Under the pieces are notes generated by a model. The model was not told the DNA's origin, did no database searches, and saw only the letters and a program-made list of their open reading frames with translations. Shown here one piece after another: positions 42,279 through 54,637 of a stretch of DNA of 64,000 bases. Position numbers and translations under genes: made by a program. The DNA is from Vitellaria paradoxa (Eukaryota; Streptophyta; Magnoliopsida; Ericales; Sapotaceae): positions 45,816,673 to 45,880,672 of the forward strand of contig CM034233.1 in assembly GCA_019916065.1 (NCBI GenBank), in the 5' to 3' direction. Every line of letters starts with the position of its first letter. Within the stretch, counting starts at the first letter, position 1.

Positions 42279-45200
42279 CAATGTTTTAAAACCAGACCGA
42301 ACCAGCCGATTCAACTGGTTGAACTGGAAACTGGTTCAAGAAACGGTCTGGTCAACCAGTAAAACCCGTTTGACAGTTGAACTAGTAAAAAATCGGTGAC
42401 CCACCAGTTCAACCAGTGAACCGGAGCTGGGTTTGAGGAACCGTCCGGTTCATGTAAAAAAATTATTTATGACTTTATTTTGTCCTGGGGCACTGCTAGA
42501 AGCACACACAGCAGCGGTAAACAGGCAAAGGTAACAGCTCTCAACACCTAAGCCTAGATCCAGGTCTTCCAGCGGCCAGTAGCGACTTCGGCAACGAGCA
42601 GCTACGCCGGCAGCGATCCTTCTTAGTCTCTCACTCTCTCGCATTCGTTGTTTGGCGTTATCTCTTGCCTATTCTCGCTTTCTATCTCTGTATCTGCGAT
42701 TCAGCTCCGAATCTAATTTAAACGAGGAGGAGGTATGGACCATATGGTAACTCTTCGATTATGATCTCCGCTGATGCAATTTGATGATTTGTTTGGTTTT
42801 CAGATTTTTGATTTTAGGTTACGATCATGAGATTTGTATGCATGTCATCTTATTTATCAATTTTAGGTTACAATCATGAGATCTGTGTGTATGTCATTTT
42901 ATTTTTTGTTTTCATTTCATTCATTATCCTTGATCTAATTTTTGTTGATGTTCGTGTCAACAAACATATTTTGCTTCTTTACTTGTAATTTGATTATTTG
43001 GTTGTATGAATAATTTAGTTTGGTTTCCAGTTTAACTATTGTTAATTTTTATCAATTCGGTTGGATTTTTGGGTTTCAACATATTTTGCAACCAAACCTT
43101 GACTTAACACAACTATTATTCTCAACTTTGATTTGACCCTACCAAAATAACTAGGTTAGTTTGATTGGTTGGTTTTGATTTTGATTTAGAATTTGAAATC
43201 AAATAGATGGAATCATGTGCTTCATTAGCTAAAGTTGCAAGCCTTGCATGTGAGCTAGTGAACTGGACCATCCACAAAGTTTGGGTCGGTTGAGGCTGGA
43301 GCCTTCTGTTGGTGAATTGGCTCTGGTTCCTCCATCCATCCGTGTTTAAGTTGGAAAATAATGATAATATTGGTCCCATCATATTATGTTATGTTTTGTG
43401 GTATTAAAAAAAATATTGTATTAATTAATTAGTTGATGCATGTGTGCACAATATCAATAATTCAAATGCGATCAATACATAAAAGCACGCACGTACCTGC
43501 AAAAATATATTTTCTTAATTCTTTAGAAAGCATTGCACGCCCACTATTTATAATAAGAGTGGTCCTTTTTCCTCTCCTCTCCTCCCCTCTGTAAAAGAAG
43601 AGTGAAACCAACTACCAAAAAAAAAAAAAAAAATGCTGTCGTAGGAAGAATTGGTCCCTCTTTGCGGCGACATGTCACTATTGGAGTTTTGAAATTAAAA
43701 TATTTTGCCAATGGCTTCTTAGTTAAAATGTCAAACTTAACATTTAATCAATATGTTTTAAACATACAAATTTAGGCAAGTTTTAATTAATATAAATTGC
43801 ATCGTGTGTTAATTTGCTTGATTCTTAATGCAAGATTATTTTTATTTACCTTGAGAGAAGTTGTAATTTTTCTCTTGTAGAAGTGATTAAATGGATTCAT
43901 CGGGTCACAATTCAACTGCACATTCTATCCCATCTACTAAAGGAAAAACCGATATTGCTTGGGAACATATGGCTCTAGGGCAAGCTCTTGATGGGAAGAA
44001 AACTTACTCATGTTTGTATTGTGGAAAAACTATTAAAGGCGGGGGGATAAATAGAATGAAGCAACATCTTACAGGAAAGTTAGGTGAGGTTGGGCCATGT
44101 AAGAAAGTTCCTTCAGATGTTAGATTTCGAATGGAAGAGGCTTTGAATATAATTAGTGAGAAGAAAAAGCAAAGTGAAGAAAGTTACGATGAATCTAATC
44201 CCTATGGTCCGGCTGTTTGCCAATTTGAGGGCGATATTGGAGACGATGTTGATGTTGAAGAGATATTTCCCCAAAACAATAAAGGAATCTTTATCAATGA
44301 AGGTGGTAGTGCTAATAGAACTAAAGCTACAAACACCTAAAAATGGAAGGGAAAAGCACATGCTACTGTAGGTAATTATTTTGCTCCAAGGACCACTCCC
44401 GGCTCTCAACCAACTATCAAAAGTGCTCTTGCAAGTAAAGAAGCTGTACGTAGGGCACATAAGTTAACAGCCAAATTTTTTTATGACACTTGCATTCCCA
44501 TCAATGCTGTGGATTCTGTCTACTTTCAACCTATGTTTGATGCAGCAATTGCTATTGGTGCGGGATATAAGGTTCCTACTTATCATGCACTTCGAGTTCC
44601 TTTATTGAGAGATTCGAAGAAAGAGCTTCAATTATTTGTTGACACTTTAAGAAGCAGTTGGGCTGATAATGGATGTACTATTATGGGTGATGGTTGGATA
44701 GATGGTAGACAAAGATCTCTGATTAATTTTCTTGTCTATTACCCTAGAGGAATCAATTTTGTTAGATCTATTGATACTTCTGATGTTGTTAAAAATGCTA
44801 ATCTTCTTTCCAAATTGTTTCTAGAGATTATTGAGTTGGTGGGAGTGAGTAATGTTGTTCACATGGTGACAAATAATGGAGCAGATTATGTTGCGGCTGG
44901 AAGATTGGTGAGTGAAACTCACAAGACTATAAATTGGTCTCCTTGTGCAGTACATTGTTTGAATTTGATCTTAGGTGATATTGCTATCATGGAACATGTA
45001 AATGATCTTGCCATTAGAGCATCAACTATCATAAAGTATGTCTACAATCACATTTGGTTGCTAAGTTTGTTAAGAAAGAGGAAGGGTTGGACTGAAAGTG
45101 TGCGTCCAGGTAAAACTCACTTTGCCACCACTTTCATTGCATTGCAATCAATTCACAAACACATGTATAACTTGAAGGCTTTGGTGATGAGCAAGAGTTT

Positions 45201-47059
45201 TGTGGAGTCAAGGTATGCAAAGGAGAAGAAGGCAAAAGAAGTTGTTGCCATAATTCTAGATAACAAGTTTTGGAATGATTGCTTAATTATTGTGAAGATT
45301 GTTAAGCCACTCATGCGTCTATTACGTATTGTTGATGGTGATGAAAAGCCTTCTATGGGCTATGTTTATGAAGGCATGCATAGGGCTCATATAGCAATCA
45401 AGAAACTTTTCAAAAATAAAAGTAGATTGTACAAGCCTTATACGACTATTATTAAGCAACGTTGGGATAGGACATTACACAGAAATATTTATGCTGCAGT
45501 TTATTGGTTGAATCTGGCTTTTCAATATGATCAAGCATCATTTTGTCACAAGCCTGAGGTTATGGCACGTTTTCTTGACGTGATTGAGAGCAAAGCTACA
45601 TGAGGTAAAACAAAACTATTGGAAGAAGCTAGACTGTATCGAGATCGGTTAGAAAGCTTTGGAAGGGAGCTTGCACTTACAACATGCAAGACAACGCAAC
45701 CTGGTAAGTACATTAGTTGATTTTTTTTTTAATTTAAATGATTCTTATGTGTAGTATTAGATCTAATTAATTCATTTTATCTTACTTTTATTTTTCATGG
45801 ATAATAAGATGAATGATGGAGGTTATTTGGTCATAGTTCTCCCAATTTACAAAAGTTGGCAATTCGAATTCTTAGCCAAACTAGTAGCTCTTTTGGATGT
45901 GAAAGGAATTGGAGTGTTTTTGAACATATACATACAAAGAAAAGGAATAGATTAGAGCATCAACAGCTTAATGATCTTGTATACATTCATTACAATCTAA
46001 GATTGCAAAATAGGTATGTGTATTTTCTATGCATTTTTTATTTTTTTATATGACATTCATTAATTGACTGTTGAACCATATTGACTTACTTTAAAATATG
46101 AAATGTAGAAAGTGGTACAGAAAGATGGTCTATGATCCCATTGATTATGAAACCATTGACACAACGGAGTTTTGGATTGTTGAAGAACAACAAGTTGAAC
46201 AAGAAGAGCAAGATCCTAAATTTCTTGATTATGATGAGCTTGAAAAAATGCTTTATGAAGAAGATTCAACTCCATAAAGCAAGAGGCAATGCTGTAATCC
46301 ACATAATGGTTAGTAAAATAATTTATAATCTTTATCTTTTGTAATCATTACTACGATAATTACTTATGATATTATTATGATTCTTGTAGATGATGAGGAG
46401 GAAAATGTGGTGGTAGAGGTGGGAGATGATATGGACTTTGGATCTTTTGATAATGTGAATTTGAATGTTCAACATGGTGGTGGCAACAATGAGGATGACG
46501 ATGACGATGAGGATGCTTGGCTAACAAAGGGCCTTCCAACGAATTAGTGTTAACAACCAAAAAAAACAATGCATTTTATGTTGTCATGTAGTGGATTGGT
46601 TTTCATATTTTTTATTTTTGCTTAAGATGATGTAAGATTGGGAAGCTTTTGACTTGAACCTTATCTTTGCTTGGTTTTGCTTACATATGAGTTTTATCTC
46701 TTGATATTGTAAACTCTAATGCTTTATGCTAGAAGTCAAGAATAATTTTATATATCTTAGCTTTGAGTGATTATATTATTATATATTATTGAGATGATTT
46801 TTTTGTAATTGTTTTATTATAATTACATCTATTTTAAGACATTTTTTATTAGTAATATAAAAAATAGTAGAATAATATGTGAAAAATAAAAGTTCTTAAA
46901 GTTCTTATATAATTTTAGTATATAATTTTATATTTTATTTATATATTTAAATATATTTATGACGTCACAGTTTAATTCCGGTTCGATTCCGGTTGAACCA
47001 CTGACCCGTGACCCGGTCACTTTTTCGGTTCGATGAACGGTTCGATTTTTAAAACATTG
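42279..47059 (+). mobile_element. hAT (Ac-like) DNA transposon, 4.8 kb
   Basis: Terminal inverted repeats CAATGTTTTAAAA are perfect over 13 bp at both ends. The 8-bp target duplication is CTTCAAAG (42271-42278) and ATTCAAAG (47060-47067), 7 of 8 matching, the length typical of hAT elements. Subterminal regions (42290-42460, 46975-47045) are packed with AACCGGTT/GGTTCAAC-like motifs. It carries a four-exon transposase gene with stop codons, so it could move only if supplied in trans. It lies between pol and ORF3 of the Athila-type element. Confidence 0.9.
43891..46547 (+). pseudogene. hAT transposase, interrupted by nonsense codons
   Basis: Exons 43891-45703, 45809-46013, 46109-46308 and 46390-46547, all GT-AG. 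Order: BED zinc finger (CLYCGKTIKGGGINRMKQHL), linker, DUF659-type and RNase-H-like core (WADNGCTIMGDGWIDGRQRS, NGADYVAAGRL, CAVHCLNLILGDI), then the hAT dimerisation region (SSFGCERNWSVFEHIHTKKR, LNDLVYIHYNLRL) and an acidic tail (NEDDDDDEDAWLTKGLPTN). In-frame stops lie at 44338-44340, 45601-45603, about 45814-45816 and about 46276-46278; reading continues in frame after each, so they are point nonsense mutations, not frameshifts. The transposase cut and joined DNA at the terminal repeats. Confidence 0.88.
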
Positions 47060-47533
47060 ATTCAAAGCACCAAGGGTTCTTGATTTGTGGCTTCATGATG
47101 CTTTATTTAGTGTTCTTCATGTTGGGTAAACATGAATCTCTCATTTTGAGTGATTTTCTTCCTACCTTATCACTTCTTTTACTGTGGGTCACAATGGGGT
47201 CCAAGGGTTCAAAGAACCCTCAAACTCTAGCTTGGTTTTGGATCTTCCTATCTTCGAAATCCTTTTCTTGCAAGTGAATTAAAAATCTTTTGATTAAGTT
47301 GATGTATGATGCTAGAGGACCCATCTTTGGTGGAAGGGTGTATAGCCACCAAGTTTTTGGCATTGACCCATTCATGGTGAATGATGAATGGTCATATAGA
47401 CCATTTTCATTACAAACATTCATCCTAGTTTCAAGTTTCAGTTTTGTTCATAGAATGGGCCACTAAACTTGTGTGGACATAGGGATTGAGAAGTGATTAA
47501 TTGAATGATTTCTTTAAATTGTTTGTAGCTCAT

Positions 47534-48600
47534 ATGGCTCCAATAATGAAAAGACCTGCAAATAGACAACTGGGGTCAAGTTTATTTGATAGGAGTAGAT
47601 TCTGGACGGAGGAGGCTGATAAAAGATATGATGACACTTGGTCACGTAAGTCAGTGGTGATTGAGAGATTTTGGCAAATTGATCATTTTAAGAGAGAAGA
47701 GTCTACACTTGAGCAGAATTTTGAAGGCAAGCAGTGGCTTAATGTGGCAAGGTTCCATGCTTATTGTATATTAGATTTAGTAAGGGAATTCTTTGCCAAT
47801 TTCAGAGAGGGGTCTATCATCAGAAGAAGAGGTAGTGAACGCCTTGTTAGTTGGGTTAGAGGGGTTGAGATTACCTTAACCCCCGATGACTTTGCACAAG
47901 TTTTCCAAACCCCTAGAGTTGAAAACCCAAAGTTCACTTATCCTTCTAAAGGGACTCCATCATTCCCCGCTATAGCTTCTGAGATCTTGTTAGAAGGACA
48001 TGAATGGGGTGCAGAGTATAGGAAGCTAGTATCTGTACTTAAGGACAAATATTGGGCATTGCACATGTTTTCTTGCACAAACCTGCTGCCTCTGAATAGG
48101 AACTCTGATTGCACCCACATTAAAGCTAAATTGATTTATGCTATTGGGATGGGATTGACAATTGACTTGCCTTCTTATTTTTGGCATCAAGTGGCGTACA
48201 CCTGTGAGCACCCTAATGCTTTAACTGCATTACCTTTTGGTGCAGCGCTCACAGAAATATTCAGAAGGAAGAGAGCCCGTATTACTGATTATTTACCCAT
48301 AACCGCTGGACTGCTGGCTTACACCCTTTCAATATCACATCTTATGTCAAATCCTGAGGCATAATCTCCCAAAAGAAGAGGAAGGTAGAAGAGCCTGAAA
48401 GTTAGGGTGAACCTTCCCAAGCATCAGAGGAGCCAGAAGAGGATGAGGAGGAGGTTACTAATGAAGACTTAGCTGATCAAATAGGGGCACTGGCTGAGCG
48501 TATCAGTGTTATGGAGCAAAATCAGGAAGCAGAGCACCAGCTCCTTCAGCATATCCACCAGAGCCAGCAGACCCATGGACATCTTTTACAAAGAATTTAG
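47534..48600 (+). pseudogene. Athila ORF3 ('putative plant transposon protein' domain)
   Basis: Best start at 47534 (MAPIMKRPANRQLGSSLF), just after an acceptor-like TTTGTAG. Open to 48364 (277 codons). Visible features are FWTEEADKRYDDTWSRKSVV, WVRGVEITLTPDDFAQVFQ, DKYWALHMFSCTNLLPLN and IGMGLTIDLPSYFWHQVA; this is the domain seen in the third ORF of Athila/Tat elements, sometimes called env-like. After a shift at about 48364 and one TAG (48403-48405), an acidic stretch (EEPEEDEEEVTNEDL) and a glutamine-rich coiled coil run to the stop at 48600. No signal peptide or membrane segment is visible in the main part, so an envelope role is not supported. Function unknown. Confidence 0.75.
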
Positions 48601-48963
48601 ACTACATCAAAGAGTCTCATCCACGTCCACCTTCTCAGTGATTTTTCTTGTTATTTTCGTATCTTTTTGAGAGTTTAGGAGAGAGATGTCTTGCTTTATT
48701 TATTGTTCCTAAAACTTTGTATTTTCCCTTTATTTATTTGACACAGATGTTTTTGTATATTTAACTTTGTCATTTTGATATTTTCCTTCCTACTGTCGTT
48801 TAAATTATTCTTTTAATTTTTGAAGTTTAATGTTATTACCTTGTGTTGAGTTATTTTGATTACCTTTGTTCTTAACGTATTATTTTGTATATTCTTTGCA
48901 AAGAGCAAGTACATCAAATCTGGTTCTAACCATGAAAATTTTAATTAGAAGGATAATTTTAAC

Positions 48964-49461
48964 ATGTTAATTGGGCATAAACGTAAATGGGAAGCAACAC
49001 CCTACATGTCTAGTGATAGTGAATCTGAGAGTTTTGAGGTTAACTGTGAATGGTGGCCTGAGAGATATTTTCTAGAGAGTAATTCTCTACTTTTGCCACT
49101 TATATATCCTCCTTTGATGCATGTGACCCCAGACTAATTACTTGATGGCCAATGGTGGAATGAAGTGGACCTTCAACTTTTGTTAGAAATGGAATGGGTC
49201 GAAATAACTATTACCACTGAGTGGTCCGATGCACCTTTTTATACCACAGACACTGACACTAGTATAGAGTCTAAGTTAAGTTCTTTGTCTGGATATACTG
49301 ATATGCCACCTTTAGAAGATATTCCTGATATAAAGAGGGTTGACACTGTATGTAACGAGGGTGTTGCAATTCCCAATGAGTTAGACCAAGATGAAGCTTT
49401 TAGTACTGCTTTGCAATTTCTTTTCACATCTCATCAGCTTTTAGACAACAAAACGAGGTAA
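48964..49461 (+). pseudogene. Athila small ORF4, unknown function
   Basis: 165 codons plus stop, interrupted only by one TAA at codon 58 (49135-49137). N-terminus MLIGHKRKWEATPYMSSDSE; the frame continues cleanly past the stop with QWWNEVDLQLLLEMEWVEI, then an acidic segment (SLSGYTDMPPLEDIPDIKRV) and ends ALQFLFTSHQLLDNKTR. It is acidic, tryptophan-rich at the front, and without a recognised domain. Direction and position (after ORF3, before the polypurine tract) fit a genuine element ORF with a single nonsense mutation. Confidence 0.5.
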
Positions 49462-51408
49462 TATCTTTCTTTTTCTTATTCATATTTATTCTTCTATTTG
49501 TTACGTTATTCATTTTGTTATTACATTTACTCCACCAATTTCTTTAATTTAGGTTGGGGGGACATGTTTACATGAAATTAATAATGGGTGTATGCTTGCT
49601 TTATTTGTGCTCTACTGTTCTTTATGTGATTATCATATCTTGCTCTTCATCATGCTTCCTTTACACACTACAGGCCATTCTTTTTGTTATGATTTCCACA
49701 TTGAGGACAATGTATAGTTTAAGTTGGGGGGTAGAGTTCGCATGATGAATTTGTGTGAAAAATTGAAAATTGTCAAATTTTTTTGAAATTTCGAGCATTC
49801 TTTTTGCGCTTAAACATATGACTTAGCACATTTAAACTTACATTTTGCCTCTTTGGTTTGGTTGATTGTGGATTAGAGTGAAAGAGTGAGAATTGAATTT
49901 TGTTCAAACTTTGATAAGAAACTTAGTTCAAATGGAATGTGTCATAACCTTATGCATGTTTTTGACTATCATAGAAAGGAGCTATGTGCTTAGAATTAGA
50001 TTTTGTTTAACATTGGTTAATTGAGCATTCCTGGACTAGGTGGAAACTTATAACCCTATGGTGAGCTTTTGAGCCTTTTATTCTTTTCTTGAGGGGTTGC
50101 ACATGATCACAACTCTTTTACTCTTCATTTTGAATCTCAATGCACCAATTGCATTACACACTTGCATGAGTATCCCTTGGTACAATATGAGTTGTTGTAA
50201 GCTTAGGACATGATGTGAGGCCATCTTTGTTGTTTTGAGCTTTCTATCTTTCTTGATATAAAATTGTCCTAGGAACCAACTTGAAACCTCACAATAAAGT
50301 GTGTGATAAATTTTTCTCTTCTTGGTTCACCTCTCATATGATGTCCCGTACACCCCATTCACACACTTTTAGCCTTACCCTCATATGTCTTGGGTTAAGA
50401 AAGTGCCTCAAAGTGTAAGTTGGGAATGTGGGAATGGGAATGTAAGCTTTTGAGAAGTAAAAGGAGGATGAATGTTGGGATGAGAATGTATGTGACATTT
50501 GTTAAAAAAAAAAGAAAAAAATATTTTATTAATTATTATTACTCCCTTGGTATACGAAATTGTGGGACTTATATGTTGTTTGCAATATTTGAAATTGTCC
50601 CGTGTACTACCACGAATGAGTTGTTTGTTGGGATCTTTGTTGGGTTGGAAAAAGAATGGGCAGTTTGGGATGTTTGTGCACTTAAACACCTTTATCCCAA
50701 GGCATGTGCTTTGACTTCCATAACTTCCGTCGTCAACCATTACCCATGGCCAAGTTACAACCAAAATAAAGACCTAGTGGATTCTAAGCAAGCAACTCTT
50801 GTATTGTGCATATAGTGGTCTTGTGTAGGTTGTGTGGTGTGATCTCTTACACATGCATTATAACATGGTTATGAGCTGTCCACTTTGATCTTTGACTCAA
50901 TTCATTCACTTATTCGTGGGGTTATGTGCAACTAGGATAGCATTGTATGCTATAAGTATGAGTGAACCCTTGATGAGTGAAATCCTTTGTTTATGAGTGG
51001 AATCTTGCGAGAATTTGAAGTCAAAACTTAGTTCCATTTATGCTCATGAAACCATGTTGAATGGATGAAACAATTTTGCACATATTTTCTTTATACTTAA
51101 TAGTCTGTGCATTCATGCTTAGTGCAAGGGAATCACACAATAGATTTAGGTTTTGTAACTTATTGAGCTTGAACTTAATTCATTTTTATCTTGATCACTT
51201 TTTGACACTTTGAAACCATGCCATAGAATTTTGTGGGTAGATTCACTGCAAACCCTCACGAGACCTTACTCGTCCACTAGGGAAAACTTAGGGGTTTAAA
51301 GGGCTTACTGCACATAGCTAAGTGTAGCCGTGTTTCCAACAAAAAGAGAAATAGGGTAGCATTTGCATTTCATTTTAATAAAGTTATTGCTAGGGACTAG
51401 CAATGTTC
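49462..51408 (+). other. Long non-coding 3' spacer of the Athila-type element
   Basis: About 1.9 kb without a convincing coding region. It contains two extra polypurine-like motifs, AGGTTGGGGGG (49551-49561) and AAGTTGGGGGG (49721-49731), identical or nearly so to the true tract at 51409. ORFs of 118-131 codons at 50408-50815 overlap on opposite strands and have no recognised features. Confidence 0.6.
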
Positions 51409-51421
51409 AAGTTGGGGGGTG
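51409..51421 (+). promoter_or_regulatory. Polypurine tract of the Athila-type element
   Basis: AAGTTGGGGGGTG directly precedes the 3' LTR (51422), the place where plus-strand DNA synthesis is primed. Confidence 0.8.
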
Positions 51422-52961
51422 TGATTGCACTTGAAAAGTGTAATTACAAACTCTATATTTAGATACAATTTAATGCATTTGAATGGTTAAATTTAAAGTT
51501 TTGACATTATTTTGTAACTTACAAGTTTTATTATTTTATTTGTAGGGAAATGGATGAGAAAAGTGAAGTTAACAGTGTTAGAGAGGGCTTAGAAGATGAA
51601 GGAGAAGTTGTGGTTCAAGCTTCATCAAGAATGGTTTGGACCAACCCAAGGACTTAAAGCGAAAGAGAAAGAAAAATGGAGCAACCAAGGTTCTGAGGTC
51701 TGGACCCCTCCCCAAAGGGTCCGGACCACAGTGAAGGAATCTAGAGAAATTGATATTCTGGGGTCCAGACCCCTCCCCAAAGGGTCCGGACCCCAGCAAA
51801 GCCCTAGGCGCGCATTTACTTCATTTTTCTAGGGTTTTTCTTAACCTATATATAACACATTTGTATGACTGAACAAGGGACGCCTCCCTGATACTTTTTA
51901 GCTTATTTCTTGAGAGTTTTGAGTGGTTTTTACATTGCTTTTGAGAGAAGATTTATGGATTTGTTGGATGTTTGATTGTTCTTGGTCGCATTACTTTTTC
52001 ATTACGCACTTTCAGAGTTACTTTCTGTGTAAGTTTATTTTCATTTCATCTATTTAATATATGATTTTTTGGTTTTAAGTGATAGATCGAATGTTTATGC
52101 TTACGTTTGTTGCTTTCATTTTGTTTAAAATCATGTTCGAGTAGAAACCCTAGTTCTTGATTCAACGAATCAAGAAAGGGTGGTTCATGAAAAGCTCTGG
52201 GATGTATGTAGACCCTTCGCATGGGTTGCGAAAGCACATGCGAAGGTCTCTACAATTTCAAAACCTATTTTTACTTATTTCGAAATCATTCGAAAACAAA
52301 AATCTTTAATCATATTCATTTGAAATCACTAATACTGATTTTTTGTTTAAATGTTCTTAACATTTTTGGAACAAGTAGATAATAGGATTCAATTTCAACT
52401 TTGATCATGTTTGTTCAGAAAACATTCGAGAAAAAGATCTTTAACCATATTCATTTGAAATCACTAGTACTGATCTTTGATTTTAATGTTCTTAACACTT
52501 TCTACACAAAACCCTAATTCAAAGTTGCATCTAAAAATCCCAGAGCGAATTAGTAAATCACCCTGACTTGTAAGTTGAATCAAGAACCCTTTTTTTATCA
52601 AAATTTATTAGTCACTTCAATTCCTTGCAATAGTTAATTTGCCTTGAATTTTAGCATAATACATTGTTGCACTTTCGAAATTAGTTAATTAAGTTAAATT
52701 TGAAAATCAAACATTTGAATTGTTTAATTTCTTAGGTAAAATTAATTTAGTTTAGTTTAAATTTTAATTTTGCAAAACCTTAGGAATTAGTTCCAATTGA
52801 ATATCAAACTTTAGTTACGTTAGGTTCTAAATTTGTCTTACAACCTAGAAACTGAATAACATAAGCTCCCTGTGAATTCGACCTTGGACTCACTGAGTTA
52901 AAACTACGACTACCCTCTTGCACTTGAGAGGTAAAACCTAAACACAATTTAGGGTCGGTCA
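51422..52961 (+). repeat. 3' LTR of the Athila-type element
   Basis: Starts TGATTGCACTTG, ends GGGTCGGTCA, followed by the target duplication AGCTG. Collinear with 34399-35939 with scattered substitutions and few small indels. Confidence 0.92.
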
Positions 52962-53611
52962 AGCTGGGTACCAGAGAGAGAGACTTAACTGATGTGAGTG
53001 ACAGTAGCTCCGTATTTTCCATTGGGCACGCCACCTACTTGTCACGTCCAAGCCGATTAAAGAATAGGGATGACAGGAAATGGGGAGAGACTTGCTCCCC
53101 AAGTACCATGGGTGCATATATACAATACTGTGTGTGAGGATTCGGGTGAGTATCTACGAGTTTGGCCGAGAAAAGACAATGAGACCGACTGAGTTCGTGG
53201 GTGTTGATTAACGGTTTGGGCATACGGGATTTTCAAAGTTTGAGTGTTTTTTCGGTGAGTTACAGTCTCCAGACTCTCTCTATTCTCGTCTCGTATCTTC
53301 ACTTAAGGTAAGGATTGTTGCATTTTATTTGCATTTATGATATGTGAAATATGCTAGGATGTCGTTCACATGATTATTCTAAAGTTTGGATATGATTTGT
53401 TGAAAACAATAAAAGTTATATACATGTATATATATATATGCATACATGGTAGGGAAGATGAACAGTAGTGATAGTGGATTTTGCTTTATTATGTGTAAAA
53501 CTACAAACTGATTACATGATTTGGTTACTATGAGTATTAGGGTGTAGAATGAACACTGAGAATGTGAAGAAAACGCTTTAATGGATAACAATTTGGTTTA
53601 CAAAAGGTTGA

Positions 53612-54208
53612 AAGCAACTATTCACCCCAGCAGAGCACTATTCTTGATCAAACCACCATTCCCGAATAGACTAGAGCACCATTCCTGGCTAGCCGACGAG
53701 AGCACCATTTTTGACTAGCCAACCAGATCACCATTCTCAACCAAAGCATTATTGCCGACTAGAGCACCATTCCCAACTAGACCAAACCACCATTCCCGAC
53801 CAGAGCACTATTGCCAACTAGAAAACCATTTTTTATTAGCTAATTAGAGCACTATTCCCGATCAGACCAGAGCTCCATTTCTGACTAGCCGATTAGAGCA
53901 CTATTCCCGATCAGACCAAAGCACCATTCTCAACTAGCCAATTAGAGCACCATTTTCGACTATCTGACTAGAGCGCCATTCCCAACCAGACCACCTTTCC
54001 TGACCAGAGCACTATTACCAACCAGAGCACCATTCCTAACTAGACCATTATTACTGACTAGATCACTATTTTCGACCAGCCAACTAGAGTACATTCCTAA
54101 CCAGAGCACTATTGCCAACCAGAGCACCATTCCTAACTAGATCAAAGCACCATTGCTGACTAGAGCACCATTCCCGAGTAGAGTGTTGTTCACTCGAGCA
54201 GAGCACCT
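53612..54208. repeat. Minisatellite of ~20-bp units within the solo LTR
   Basis: About 600 bp made of degenerate head-to-tail units of the form AGAGCACCATTCCCGACTAG, with longer units adding AGACCAG or CCAGCCGACT. At least 20 units can be counted. Units vary at CATT(C/G)C(C/T)(G/A)AC and in spacing, so this is an old array. Confidence 0.85.
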
Positions 54209-54637
54209 TTTACCCTAAATCTTGATAGGTAGGATTCCAAAATAGATTATTATATTGAACTAGACATATTTTAAGTTTGACAAATGAGAGTTTTATAAAC
54301 TGTGGAATATGGTTGGCCAATTAATATCTTAAAGGAACATTGTTTTGTATGTTAGGTGTTTGAGATGTGATGTTGTGAACATAATATTATATATGGTTAT
54401 GATGAAAAGATGATGATGATGATGATGATTATGATTAAGATTTGGTAAAGAACTTAGAAAAAGATCAATGGAATGAAAACTAATATTGTGATTTGCGGGG
54501 TTGGAGATACTGGAAAAATAAGAATGGTACAGAGAATACCCTACGGTTAAAAGACTCACAACCTGCGTAGCAATTTGGTTTTCATGCCAGTAAGTTAGTA
54601 TCCTACAATATGACGTTGATGAGATAATTAGTTGTGT

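Larger units (their letters stand above)
34399..52961 (+). mobile_element. Athila-type Ty3/gypsy retrotransposon, 18.6 kb with hAT insert
   Basis: LTRs of 1,541 bp (34399-35939) and 1,540 bp (51422-52961), both TG...CA, flanked by the identical target duplication AGCTG (34394-34398 and 52962-52966). Primer-binding site for tRNA-Asp type, gag, pol, then a long 3' region with ORF3 and a small ORF4, and a polypurine tract. A 4.8-kb hAT transposon sits between pol and ORF3; without it the element is about 13.8 kb. The LTRs are full-length but visibly diverged (differences every few tens of bases), and every ORF carries at least one stop or shift, so it is complete in layout but inactive. Confidence 0.92.

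Noticed and set aside
47938..48211. Minus-strand ORFs opposite ORF3
   Set aside because: Shadows of the plus-strand Athila ORF3, which has the recognisable domain.
50408..50815. 118- and 131-codon ORFs on opposite strands in the Athila 3' spacer
   Set aside because: They overlap each other, lack domains, and lie between polypurine motifs where no coding region is expected.
53612..54208. CRISPR-like array of regular repeats
   Set aside because: Units are contiguous and degenerate with no unique spacers, and the DNA is a plant nuclear LTR; it is a minisatellite.
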